Assembly (NCBI GenBank): GCA_964647585.1
Contig: CAZYGG010000001.1
Coordinates: 118,286-182,285 of the forward strand
DNA length: 64,000 nucleotides
Direction: 5' to 3'
Origin: CAJINA01 sp964647585
GTDB lineage: Bacteria; Desulfobacterota; Desulfobacteria; Desulfobacterales; CAJINA01
The notes below the pieces were generated by a model. The model did no database searches, was not told where the DNA came from, and worked only from the letters and a program-made list of their open reading frames with translations. Of the stretch, positions 17,314-25,631 are shown piece by piece (positions within the stretch are counted from its first letter, which is position 1; the number at the start of each line of letters is the position of its first letter). A program made the translations under genes and the position numbers.

Positions 17314-17400
17314 AGATCCTGGCATAGAGGGCCAGGCTTTGGGTTGCCCCTGGAAGGGGCTTGGTTCTTACACCAGCAAGTTGAAAGTGCCAAAAAAAAC

Positions 17401-17577
17401 GAACATCCAACATTCAACATCGAACGTCCAACATCGAAAAAGGACTGAAGCTTTGCTTCGCTGATTTATAGACCCTACAGGGCTTTATAACCACTTGAGA
17501 CGATTCGTGTTTAACTGGTCGCCGAAGGCGTACCTCAATTCAATGTTCAATGTTGAGTGTTCGATGATGAATGTTCA
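17401..17577. repeat. Intergenic inverted repeat of AACATCCAACATTC words
   Basis: Arm 17401-17440 and arm 17537-17577 are imperfect reverse complements of tandem CAACATCGAAC-type words. Between them lies a smaller stem (ACCCTACAGGGCT, about 17471-17483). It occupies most of the 352-base gap between rsmB and the PASTA gene. An open frame runs through it, but it is not believed to be coding. Confidence 0.75.
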
Positions 17578-17665
17578 GCTTTTTAAAACTTTTACCTGCT
17601 TATCGGAACAGCCTAATATCTCTGACCTGCCCGTAAAAACCGGGGTTTTTGTGCATCAATACATT

Positions 17666-18661
17666 ATGATTTATAAGATACTGAAAATATTGTTTCTTGT
17701 ATCAATATTCATCGTCGGCGCCGGCGCCAGCGCCTACCTGACACTCACCCTGATCATCAAGGGTGAAGAGACCGTTGTGGTACCTGCGCTGCAAGAAAAA
17801 GAGGTGGTCTACGCCCTTCAGATCCTCAGTGACCTGGGCTTGAACACCCGGATAAAAGCCTCCCGGTACAGTGCCACCGTCCCTGCCAATCACATCATCG
17901 CGCAAGAGCCTGGTCCCGGCGCGGAAATAAAAAAGGGCCGGAATATCAAGCTGGTGATCTCAAAGGGCCAGCTGTCCGTACCCACCCCGCAAGTGACCGG
18001 CCTGTCGCTCAGCCAGGCCCTGATCATCCTTGAGGAAAGCGGGATTTGTCCGGGAACCCGTTCCCATTCAACCCATGTCGATCTGCCGGCAGGCGCCATC
18101 ATTGCCCAGTCACCGCCACCCGGCGTGGTCATCAATCGGCAAAACTGCGTGGACCTGTTGATAAGTTCCGGGCCTTACCAGGAAGCGTTCGCCATGAACG
18201 ACCTGACCACCCTGCCAGTGGACGACGCCATCCTTAAAATTGAATCCGGGAATCTGAAACTGGGCAATATATCCACGTCTGCAACCCGGGACGTTCCCCT
18301 GAACACGGTCGTTGGCCAGACACCGCCGGCTGGATACCGGGTCGTCCCCGGCCAGGCAGTGCACCTGGATGTCAACCGGGCCCGTCCAACCAGCGGTCAG
18401 TCCGCAGAAGCCGCCCGGCGCAAGGTCTGGTTCTATCGCTACCGAACCGGTACGGGTTTTCTTAACACGCATATAAAAGTCCGGATTAACAGCAAATTGT
18501 TTTCATATACGCTTTTTGATGATTTCATGCCGCCGGATACAGATCTAATTTTTTTAATACCGCGCTTTGAAAATATCACCGTTATGCTATATGAAGACGG
18601 AGCGTTGATAAAAACAATCTTTCCCGGCAGCCACCTGACGGACATTCAAGCATTCAGGTAG
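17666..18661 (+). CDS. Membrane-anchored PASTA domain protein without kinase domain
   Basis: The protein of about 331 residues has an N-terminal transmembrane anchor (ILFLVSIFIVGAGASAYLTL) and three periplasmic PASTA-type domains (roughly 30-100, 101-170, 171-240). Typical words are IIAQEPGPG, IIAQSPPPG and VVGQTPPAG. A C-terminal region of about 90 residues is not PASTA and is not recognised. PASTA domains in PrkC-type kinases bind peptidoglycan fragments, but no kinase domain is present here. ATG 17666 (or GTG 17651) gives a sensible anchor; the longer open frame from 17495 crosses an inverted repeat. In Firmicutes prkC occupies this place between rsmB and rpe. Confidence 0.85.
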   Translation: MIYKILKILFLVSIFIVGAGASAYLTLTLIIKGEETVVVPALQEKEVVYALQILSDLGLNTRIKASRYSATVPANHIIAQEPGPGAEIKKGRNIKLVISKGQLSVPTPQVTGLSLSQALIILEESGICPGTRSHSTHVDLPAGAIIAQSPPPGVVINRQNCVDLLISSGPYQEAFAMNDLTTLPVDDAILKIESGNLKLGNISTSATRDVPLNTVVGQTPPAGYRVVPGQAVHLDVNRARPTSGQSAEAARRKVWFYRYRTGTGFLNTHIKVRINSKLFSYTLFDDFMPPDTDLIFLIPRFENITVMLYEDGALIKTIFPGSHLTDIQAFR

Positions 18662-18663
18662 AT

Positions 18664-18745
18664 AGACTGTAGGCATTTAGGCTATAGGGAAAAACATACC
18701 GCCGTTGACTGTGAAACCTAATAGTCTTCAGCCTACAGCCTAAAC
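18664..18745. repeat. Intergenic inverted repeat of TGTAGGC..TAGGCTATAGG words
   Basis: Arm 18664-18690 pairs imperfectly with 18724-18745 (GCCTACAGCCTAAAC). It fills the 110-base gap between the PASTA gene and rpe. Confidence 0.65.
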
Positions 18746-18771
18746 AACCTGAATATTACAGGAGAAGGTTT

Positions 18772-19428
18772 ATGAAAAAAATTGCCCCCTCTATTCTTTC
18801 AGCTGACTTTGCAAAACTGGGCGACGAAATCCGTGCGGTGGCCGCCGCCGGGGCAGACTGGATTCATGTGGATGTGATGGATGGGCACTTTGTGCCCAAC
18901 ATTACCATCGGTCCGCTGGTAGTTGAGGGCATCCGGCCGGTAACAGACCTGCCCCTGGATGTGCACCTGATGATTGAAAACGCGGATCGCTATATCCCGG
19001 ATTTTGCAGCTGCCGGGGCAGACATTATTGCCGTGCAGACCGAGGCCTGTGTCCACTTGCACCGCACCCTGCAGCTCATCCGGCAGCACGACTGCAAAGC
19101 GGGGGTGGTTTTGAACCCTTCCACACCGATCGATGGCCTGGAGTGGATCCTGCCGGATATCGACCTGGTGGTATTGATGAGCGTCAACCCCGGTTTCGGC
19201 GGCCAGAAATTCATTCCGGCAACCCTCGAAAAAATCAGCCGGCTGCGTAAAATGATCGATGACCGGGGACTGGCCATCGACATCGAGGTGGACGGCGGCG
19301 TGAACAGTAAAACCATTGCATCCGTAGCCGGTGCCGGGGCCAATGTTTTCGTGGCCGGCTCGGCCATCTTCGGTAGTGAAGATTACGCAGCTACTATTGC
19401 CGAATTCAGGCGTCTGATGGGAGAATAG
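18772..19428 (+). CDS. rpe: Ribulose-phosphate 3-epimerase
   Basis: The 218-residue TIM-barrel enzyme interconverts ribulose 5-phosphate and xylulose 5-phosphate. It has SILSADFAKLGDEI, the metal-binding MDGHFVPNITIG, DVHLMIENADRYI, VMSVNPGFGGQKFIP and IEVDGGVN. An AGGAGAAGG ribosome site lies just before ATG 18772. Its place after the PASTA gene matches the rsmB-prkC-rpe order of other phyla. Confidence 0.97.
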   Translation: MKKIAPSILSADFAKLGDEIRAVAAAGADWIHVDVMDGHFVPNITIGPLVVEGIRPVTDLPLDVHLMIENADRYIPDFAAAGADIIAVQTEACVHLHRTLQLIRQHDCKAGVVLNPSTPIDGLEWILPDIDLVVLMSVNPGFGGQKFIPATLEKISRLRKMIDDRGLAIDIEVDGGVNSKTIASVAGAGANVFVAGSAIFGSEDYAATIAEFRRLMGE

Positions 19429-19449
19429 GTTATCACGAACTTAATACCT

Positions 19450-19569
19450 GTCATTCTGAGGAGTGAAACCAGGCTTCGCTGGAAGCTACGCCCGACGGGG
19501 AACGAAGAATCCCTTATTATAAATCATGGCCGCGGCATGCGGGATACTCTTCGCTACGCTCAGAGTGAC
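19450..19569. repeat. GTCATTCTGAGGAG-type intergenic repeat
   Basis: GTCATTCTGAG (19450-19460) pairs with CTCAGAGTGAC (19559-19569) with one wobble. Inside, GAAGAATCCC and GGGATACTCTTC form a second matched pair. This word set is known from many bacterial intergenic repeats. It lies between rpe and aroQ. Confidence 0.75.
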
Positions 19570-19631
19570 GAGATATAAAAACATATTAACTGATTTCACA
19601 AAAGGTCACACAATACGGGAGCCTGAAACCT

Positions 19632-20069
19632 ATGCAAAAAATACTCGTGATCCACGGACCAAATCTGAATATGCTGGGGACCAGGGAACCGGAAGTCTAC
19701 GGCAGTGAGGGGCTTGACCAGATAAACGCCCGGCTGGAAAAAAAGGCTGCCTCTCTGAATGTTGAACTGGATGTTTTCCAGTCCAACCACGAAGGCCAGA
19801 TTGTGGAAAAAATACAGGCTGCTCCCGGGGAGTGCGCCGCGGTAATTATCAATCCGGCCGCCTTTACCCACACCAGTGTGGCCATCCGCGACGCCCTGCT
19901 GCTGCTCGAGGTGCCAATTATCGAAATCCACCTCTCCAACATCTACAAGCGTGAACCCTTCCGCCATAAATCGCTTGTCACCGACATTGCCACCGGACAG
20001 ATCTGCGGCCTGGGCACCCAGGGATATATTCTGGCTCTGGAGGCGGCGGCCAATCTATTGAAAAGCTGA
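19632..20069 (+). CDS. aroQ: Type II 3-dehydroquinate dehydratase
   Basis: The 145-residue shikimate-pathway enzyme converts 3-dehydroquinate to 3-dehydroshikimate and normally forms dodecamers. It has HGPNLNMLGTREP with the catalytic-loop Tyr in EVYG, the QSNHEG motif, INPAAFTHTSVAIRDAL and the EIHLSN motif with the active-site His. Length and motifs are normal for the family. Repeats flank it on both sides, so it appears monocistronic. Confidence 0.97.
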   Translation: MQKILVIHGPNLNMLGTREPEVYGSEGLDQINARLEKKAASLNVELDVFQSNHEGQIVEKIQAAPGECAAVIINPAAFTHTSVAIRDALLLLEVPIIEIHLSNIYKREPFRHKSLVTDIATGQICGLGTQGYILALEAAANLLKS

Positions 20070-20305
20070 ATATCCAACAAGGAATGTCCAAATGAAACCA
20101 GGATCCAAGGGGTCAAGGGGCCGAGGGTTCTAGTGAGCCCCTGCGGGGCTGAAACCTAAGACCACTGGATGCCGGATCAAAGTCCGGCATGACGGTCTCT
20201 TTATTCCAAATAACAGAATAACTCACTTGGATTGGGATTGATTTTCCCTCGAACCCTCGAACCCTTGACCCCTTGAACCCTTGCTTTGTTGGATATTGGA
20301 TATTC
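20068..20305. repeat. Composite nested intergenic repeat
   Basis: There are three concentric layers. The outer arms are 20068-20092 and 20285-20305 (the AATATCCAACAAGG family). The middle arms are 20100-20131 and 20246-20282 (the GGGTTCGAGGG family). Within these are two compact hairpins: AGCCCC/GGGGCT (about 20135-20150) and a perfect ATGCCGGA/TCCGGCAT (20169-20190). It fills the gap between convergent aroQ (+) and the barrel gene (-). Confidence 0.8.
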
Positions 20306-20311
20306 GATCTT

Positions 20312-21658
20312 CTAAAAGAACAAACTCACCCGGCCATACACACTGTCCACCGGCACATGCCAGATGCCGTACTGCGGCACGTAAAATCCTCCGTATTCAG
20401 TCCCCTCCCCACCATAATGAGTGGTACCGCTGAGGACGACCTGGACGTTCTGCGCCGCGCTCCATTCCATCCGGGGCTGAACCGTGCCCGATGGGTCGGC
20501 CAGGTTATTGATAACTGCCAGGGAGAGGATCACCAGGGGATGAATCTCGTATTGCAGCTGACCTGCCAGATAGTTCCGCCCCAGGGTAAACAGCTCCCCC
20601 CGGGCCAGCCTGTCCAGCATATCCGGGTCTGAAAAAGCCGCTGCATAGTCACTTTTGCCGAGGCCGTTGTGGTAATATTCCAACAGGCCGTAAACATTTT
20701 TACCACCCCACGTCCAGGCGTAATCAAGGTTGGTCACGCATGTCAGAAAATCACTGTCAGCCTCCCGGTCGTCCAAACGGGTCCAGGTAAGGTCAAATCG
20801 CCAAACCGCCCCACCCACGGTCCGAGTGGCGCCAAAACCGGCCACCGTATCAGCGTAGTGCTGCCCGGCCATCAGGTCGATCTCGAATAAATTAAAAGCG
20901 TGGTGCAGTTTCCCCGCCAAGGAAGCGTATTCACCGCTGACCGCATCGGTTTGCGGATCCCGGCGGGGTACGTAAACCATTTGAATATCATCTATTTTCA
21001 TACCCTGAACCTGCAGTAGAGCCATGTCCGCACCTATTTTATAATCCCGTTCCATATCGGTGGGACGAAACGGATTAAACAGGTCCATCGGGTTGAAGAC
21101 GAGGCCGTTGCCCCAGGTGAGCGCCTGCCGGCCAACCGCCGCCGTGCCCCAGGCCGGCTGGGCGGCGAGGACCAGCCGGTCAAGCCGGTGATAGGCAATA
21201 TAATCATCCCCTTCGTCGATGACGCCGGAAAGATTGAAGAAGCTGGTTTGGTCGGAAATGAAGGCCGGGGCAATCAATGCATTGCCCGCACTGCTGCCTC
21301 CGGCTGCTTTAAGAGCGTTATTCTTTTCCAGGGTATCGCCGCCCCGTAAAACCGCTTCGTAGTGCCATTCAAATGAATAGATCTCTCCGGCCCAGGTCTT
21401 GTTTTTCAGCCTGAAATCCGTTTCCCCGTCCAGGTAAGTGCCGGCACCCACCGAACCGTAAATAGACCGGTCATCGACGGACGCAGCCATCCCGCCCGCG
21501 CGCAGGTGGCCGCCCCATTCGGTTGAAATCGTATCTTTTAATTTTTCAGAAGCTTGCGCCACACCGGGAACAAAAGTAACAGATATAAACAGGCAAAGAA
21601 AGATGGCGGCAGACAGGGATGTGGTCGGCTTTTCCAGATTGTATGCGAGATTGGCCAT
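20312..21658 (-). CDS. Outer-membrane beta-barrel protein linked to an ABC export system
   Basis: The 448-residue protein has a long N-terminus with a signal peptide (hydrophobic core about 15-33, cleavage near VAQASE). The mature part has many alternating hydrophobic/polar strands rich in aromatic residues, including WGNGLVFNPMDLFNP. It ends with the C-terminal Phe typical of outer-membrane barrels (VSLFF). The WGNG..FNP.D..NP motif occurs in DUF1302/alginate-export-like barrels; I assign it only to that broad group. It is the last gene of a minus-strand operon with a LolA-like protein, two permeases and an ATPase, so it may be the outer-membrane part of the system. The gap to the ATPase gene is 163 bases, with no clear repeat. 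Confidence 0.75.
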   Translation of the reverse strand: MANLAYNLEKPTTSLSAAIFLCLFISVTFVPGVAQASEKLKDTISTEWGGHLRAGGMAASVDDRSIYGSVGAGTYLDGETDFRLKNKTWAGEIYSFEWHYEAVLRGGDTLEKNNALKAAGGSSAGNALIAPAFISDQTSFFNLSGVIDEGDDYIAYHRLDRLVLAAQPAWGTAAVGRQALTWGNGLVFNPMDLFNPFRPTDMERDYKIGADMALLQVQGMKIDDIQMVYVPRRDPQTDAVSGEYASLAGKLHHAFNLFEIDLMAGQHYADTVAGFGATRTVGGAVWRFDLTWTRLDDREADSDFLTCVTNLDYAWTWGGKNVYGLLEYYHNGLGKSDYAAAFSDPDMLDRLARGELFTLGRNYLAGQLQYEIHPLVILSLAVINNLADPSGTVQPRMEWSAAQNVQVVLSGTTHYGGEGTEYGGFYVPQYGIWHVPVDSVYGRVSLFF

Positions 21659-21821
21659 ATCAATTCAGTAAAATACCTTAACCCTGGCCCAGACCGATTA
21701 CCCATACTGTTGGCGATAAAGCAAGGCGTGGAATAATTTGCCTGCTATCCCCGCAAATATTACATTCGCGCCAGGGCGGGCTTTAGATCAATTCTAACTT
21801 TAGGTGACTGCAATCACAAAT

Positions 21822-22505
21822 CTATTTTTTCTCATCACCGGCCACACGCCCATCCCGTATATGGATCAAGCGACGGGCGTATTCCATTACCATCTGGTCA
21901 TGGGTTGAAAATACGAAGGTTACCCCTTTGCGGGTATTCATGGCCAGCATCAGCTCCAGGAGTCCCTGGCCGGTCTTGGAATCCAGGTTGGCCGTGGGTT
22001 CATCGGCCAGGACAATGGAGGGATTCGATACAATTGCCCGCGCCACGGCCACCCGTTGCTGCTGTCCGCCGGAAAGTTCCGCCGGCCGCCGGTCATATTT
22101 GTCTTCCAGACCAACGTCGTCCAGGATCGTCCTGGCCCGGTCACCCCTCTCTTTTGGAGAAACCCCCTGCAGCAGCATGACATATTCCACATTTTCCACC
22201 GCCGAAAGGACCGGGATCAGGTTGTAAGCCTGGAAAACAAACCCGATCTTGTGCAGGCGCAGGTGGGCCAGTTCTGACGCGCTCATACGGCTGTAGTCAT
22301 TCCCGTCAACGGATATGGTGCCGGTGTCCGCCCGATCCAGACTTCCGATGAGGTTCAAGACAGTTGTCTTGCCTGACCCGGAGGGGCCGGCCAGGGCCAC
22401 GAACCCCCCCTTATCGATGGAAAGGCTGACTCCCCGCAGGGCCTTGACCGTCACCTCGCCCTGCTGGTAGGTTTTTACAAGGTTTTCGCAATTTACAATG
22501 GCCAT
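21822..22505 (-). CDS. ABC transporter ATPase, LolD/MacB type
   Basis: The 227-residue ATPase has Walker A GPSGSGKTT, a Q-loop (FQAYNLIPVLSA), the signature LSGGQQQRVAVARA, Walker B IVLADEPTANLD and the H-loop STHDQ. Length and motifs fit the LolD/FtsE/MacB group, whose partners are FtsX-type permeases. Two such permeases are encoded just upstream on the same strand. It would energise release or extrusion of lipoproteins or lipids at the inner membrane. Confidence 0.95.
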   Translation of the reverse strand: MAIVNCENLVKTYQQGEVTVKALRGVSLSIDKGGFVALAGPSGSGKTTVLNLIGSLDRADTGTISVDGNDYSRMSASELAHLRLHKIGFVFQAYNLIPVLSAVENVEYVMLLQGVSPKERGDRARTILDDVGLEDKYDRRPAELSGGQQQRVAVARAIVSNPSIVLADEPTANLDSKTGQGLLELMLAMNTRKGVTFVFSTHDQMVMEYARRLIHIRDGRVAGDEKK

Positions 22506-22538
22506 CCCAATAATCTCCGGTATGTATATACTCCAACA

Positions 22539-22632
22539 GTTTTAAGTTTTAGGTGTTAGGTGTTAGGTGTTAAGAAAAACATAAAATATCGTTAGAACAA
22601 CCACTTAAAACTTAACACCCAACACTTAAAAC
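22539..22632. repeat. Intergenic inverted repeat of TTAGGTGTTAGGTG words
   Basis: Arm 22539-22574 includes a four-fold 7-base tandem (AGGTGTT). It pairs imperfectly with 22603-22632 (ACTTAACACCCAACACTTAA). It fills the gap between the ATPase and the first permease gene. A shorter copy lies at 23876-23903. Confidence 0.8.
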
Positions 22633-22635
22633 ACT

Positions 22636-23862
22636 CTATACGTGCGTCATCGCCTCCACCGGTGTAAAGCGGGCGGCCCGGATAGCCGGATAGAGGCTGA
22701 TCAGCATACCCAGCAGGAACACCATCAGGTTGGCGATCACCAGGTCCCTGAAGTTCAGGGCGGGATAGATGATTTTGGCGATCCCGGCATATTCGGCCCC
22801 CGCGGCAAACGCGGACAAGTCGATCCCCGTCCGGCTGAAGATCCACACGGTGACGAAAGCGACCCCGTTACCGATCAGTATCCCGCCCAGCAGCAGGAAA
22901 AATGATTCGGCCAGCACGTCCTTGACGATCCATCCCGGCTGCATACCCAGGGCCTTCAGGACACCGAACTCACGCATGCGTTCATAGACGGCCATGAGCA
23001 TGGTATTGACGATGCCGAATCCCATGGCGATAAACACCACAAGGTACCAGATCCAGCCCCAGCCCTGGATCAGCTCGACGTAGGTTTTGACCATGGGCAG
23101 GATCTCGGGCCAGCCCTCCACGCGAACGTCGCCGTCGATTTCGGCCTGGAGCTTGTCTCTTACCGCATCCAGGTTCGGGGGATCCTCTTCGGGCAGCACG
23201 ATGGAATATTCCGATACCCCGGTACCGAGCTTGAGCATTCTGCGGGCGGCGGACTTGGTAACAAAGACAAACTGCTTTTCCGTAGCCTCCATTTCAGCCC
23301 GATAGAGGCCGATAATGCGAAAGGCCAGAGAACCGATCTCCCGCTGGGTGGTCTGGCTCATCAGGACCACCTTGCGTCCCAGTTTTGTGGCGAATTTGTC
23401 TGCCAGGGCCTTGCCGATCAGGATGCCATGGCGGTCGTCTGCCTTTAGATAGCGTCCTTCCCGCACCGCACCGGCAATAAACGAGACAGCGGTTTCCCGG
23501 TCCGGATCGATGCCGATAACCGTCACACCAGCCGAATGGCGGGCATTGGCCGCCACGGCGGTCACCCGAATCCGGGAACTCCAGTTGGCGCCATCCGGCA
23601 GGTGTTTGGCAAGGACCTTGTCGACCCGGTCCGGATCGAAGATGCTGTTTTCAACCACCGGATCGTTTCGGTAGTCCCGCTGATGGATCTGCAGATGACC
23701 GGTCAGGTTGGCAACCCCGTTTTTAATCATCTGGTTCACCATGCCCTGCCAGAGCGCACCCAGCACGACCATGCTCCAGACTCCGATGGAAACCGCAATG
23801 AGAATAATGGTCGTCCTTCGCGGATTTCTCCAGATATTTCGCCAGGATAGTTGGAAGTGCAT
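22636..23862 (-). CDS. ABC permease, FtsX/LolE-like (downstream copy)
   Basis: This 408-residue permease has one N-terminal helix (about 17-40), a large periplasmic MacB_PCD-like domain (about 45-265) and three C-terminal helices typical of FtsX-type permeases. The C-terminal part includes MAVYERMREFGVLKALGMQ, the cytoplasmic motif that contacts the ATPase, and ends PVEAMTHV. It is a paralogue of the next gene upstream. Together they could form a LolCE-like heterodimer with the adjacent ATPase. Confidence 0.92.
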   Translation of the reverse strand: MHFQLSWRNIWRNPRRTTIILIAVSIGVWSMVVLGALWQGMVNQMIKNGVANLTGHLQIHQRDYRNDPVVENSIFDPDRVDKVLAKHLPDGANWSSRIRVTAVAANARHSAGVTVIGIDPDRETAVSFIAGAVREGRYLKADDRHGILIGKALADKFATKLGRKVVLMSQTTQREIGSLAFRIIGLYRAEMEATEKQFVFVTKSAARRMLKLGTGVSEYSIVLPEEDPPNLDAVRDKLQAEIDGDVRVEGWPEILPMVKTYVELIQGWGWIWYLVVFIAMGFGIVNTMLMAVYERMREFGVLKALGMQPGWIVKDVLAESFFLLLGGILIGNGVAFVTVWIFSRTGIDLSAFAAGAEYAGIAKIIYPALNFRDLVIANLMVFLLGMLISLYPAIRAARFTPVEAMTHV

Positions 23863-23873
23863 GGGTAAAGCCT

Positions 23874-24099
23874 GTTTTAAGTTTTATGTGTTAAGTGTTA
23901 AGAGAACAAAAATCCGAAATCCGAATATCGAATTCCTAAACAAATTATAAATCCAAATGCCTCAATGACCTAAACAAACCCCTTACCGACAAACCAAAAT
24001 AACAGATTGTTTGTCCCTTTTGAATTTCTGCCATTCGATATTGTTTGCGGCGTTTGCCTTGAGAACATTCCGAATTTCAAAATTCGGGCTTCGGATTTT
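23874..24099. repeat. Paired repeat element between the two permease genes
   Basis: A TTTTAAGTTTTATGTGTTAAG arm piece (23876-23903) is followed by AAATCCGAAATCCGAATATCG words (23909-23955). Matching complementary words lie at 24068-24099. The gap 23863-24170 (308 bases) contains this element and no recognised gene. Confidence 0.65.
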
Positions 24100-24170
24100 C
24101 CTTACGTCTAAACTCTATCGTAGCAACGGTACCAATAAAGAAATCAATAGTGGATCATCCGCAGTCACCC

Positions 24171-25403
24171 TCAGGTATACGTCAGCGCATCCACCGGTTT
24201 TAATTTTTTGATTTTCAGGGCCGGGTAAAGGGCCGCGCACACGGTGATCATAAACACCAGCGCCGGTCCCGTTACAATCGAAAACCAGGTCAGCCGCGGA
24301 TACAGAGCGCCGGATATCCCGTATTGCTTCAGCATTTCCGAACTGCCGGCCAGGACAATCCCGTGGACCTGGAAATACCAGGTCAGGATAATGCCCAGCC
24401 CGATGCCGGTGAAAATCCCCACCAGGGTCATCAGCATCGACTCCAGCATGACCATTTTCACCAGTTTGCCGGGTGTCGTGCCCAGGGCCATCATCACCCC
24501 GAACTCCCGGGTCCTCTCCAGGATGGCCATGAGAAAGGTGTTCAGGATGCTGAAAGCCACAACGAGAATCAGAATCACGTAAATGATCAGGCCGCTCACC
24601 AGGTCCATGGCGATTCCCTGGGCCAGGCCGGGGAGCAGATCCATCCAGTCCAGGACCACCAGGTCGTCCGCCAGGTTTTCGTCCGCAATCTCCTTCTCGA
24701 GCGCCTGCTTGACACCGTGGACATCGGCCAGGGACTGAACGGTGACCACGATCTCATGGACATTACCTTCCAGGGTAAAGACATCCTGGAAATAACCCAG
24801 CGGCACGTGGATCGCACTCCGGTCAAAATCGTCCATGCCGGAACTGTAGACCCCTTTTACCGTAAAAACGGCCGCTGCCACGGATCCGTCGCTTCCCTGC
24901 CCCAGGACAGTGAGTTCGTCGCCGATATCCACCTGCAGGTTCTTCGCCAGCAGCTGTCCGATGAGGGCCACGTCGGTGTCCGCCGCTTCCAGGTAGCGCC
25001 CTTTCCGGATCAGCTTGCGCAGGGTGGAGGTCGCCGCCTCTCGCCGCGGGTCAATTCCGATAACCAGGGCTCCGTAGGTTCTTTCCGCCGACGACACAAG
25101 TGAGAAGGCGTTGCCCCGTTCCGTTCGGGCGGTCACGGCGGGCAGTTCCCGGATGGCCGCCAGCATCTTTTCAGGGTGGTGCACCATCTGCCGGATCTGT
25201 CGTTTTTCGTGATACCCTTTGGCCTGGATCTGCAGGTGCCCGGTGTGGATTCCCACGGAGGCATTGATCATCGTGTCGTAAGTGCCGATCTGGAAGCTCA
25301 GCATGAACACCAGCAGGATGCAGGCGAAAGCAATCGCGGCGATGGTCAGCAGCGTGCGCCTTCTGTTGCGCCAGATGTTGCGCCAGCCCATTTTGAGGTT
25401 CAT
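24171..25403 (-). CDS. ABC permease, FtsX/LolC-like (upstream copy)
   Basis: The 410-residue permease has an N-terminal helix (about 16-38), a MacB_PCD-like periplasmic domain (about 45-270) and three C-terminal helices. The coupling motif is MAILERTREFGVMMALGT. It ends PVDALTYT, much like its neighbour. Both permeases start with nearly the same words (GWRNIWRNRRRTLLT here, SWRNIWRNPRRTTII there), which supports a duplication. It follows the LolA-like gene on the minus strand. Confidence 0.92.
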   Translation of the reverse strand: MNLKMGWRNIWRNRRRTLLTIAAIAFACILLVFMLSFQIGTYDTMINASVGIHTGHLQIQAKGYHEKRQIRQMVHHPEKMLAAIRELPAVTARTERGNAFSLVSSAERTYGALVIGIDPRREAATSTLRKLIRKGRYLEAADTDVALIGQLLAKNLQVDIGDELTVLGQGSDGSVAAAVFTVKGVYSSGMDDFDRSAIHVPLGYFQDVFTLEGNVHEIVVTVQSLADVHGVKQALEKEIADENLADDLVVLDWMDLLPGLAQGIAMDLVSGLIIYVILILVVAFSILNTFLMAILERTREFGVMMALGTTPGKLVKMVMLESMLMTLVGIFTGIGLGIILTWYFQVHGIVLAGSSEMLKQYGISGALYPRLTWFSIVTGPALVFMITVCAALYPALKIKKLKPVDALTYT

Positions 25404-25468
25404 GGTCGCTTCCTTTTATCTCTTCACCCTGCTCTTAAACTTAGCCCGATTCTTGGTTTTTACCGTCC

Positions 25469-25615
25469 TGCCGGACCCCGATCCGGCATCCAGCCTTATT
25501 GAGATTGCTATCGGGATCCGTATTCGATTTCTATCCTGACTCTATGACTGGGGAAAGGCCCGGCACACTATTACTACAGTAAAACAAGCCCCTGGATCCC
25601 GGCCTACGCCGGGAT
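25469..25615. repeat. Two REP-like hairpins in the permease/LolA gap
   Basis: TGCCGGA/TCCGGCA (25469-25488) and ATCCCGGC/GCCGGGAT (25596-25615) are perfect short hairpins about 110 bases apart. Each is flanked by CTGGAT or its complement, and the second is followed by GACA. The same GCCGG hairpin type occurs at 20169-20190. They lie in the 228-base gap upstream of the first permease gene. Confidence 0.75.
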
Positions 25616-25631
25616 GACAACCTCTACCTCC

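Noticed and set aside
22539..22632. Possible CRISPR or iteron array
   Set aside because: The 7-base tandem is part of an inverted repeat; there are no spacers and no replication gene.
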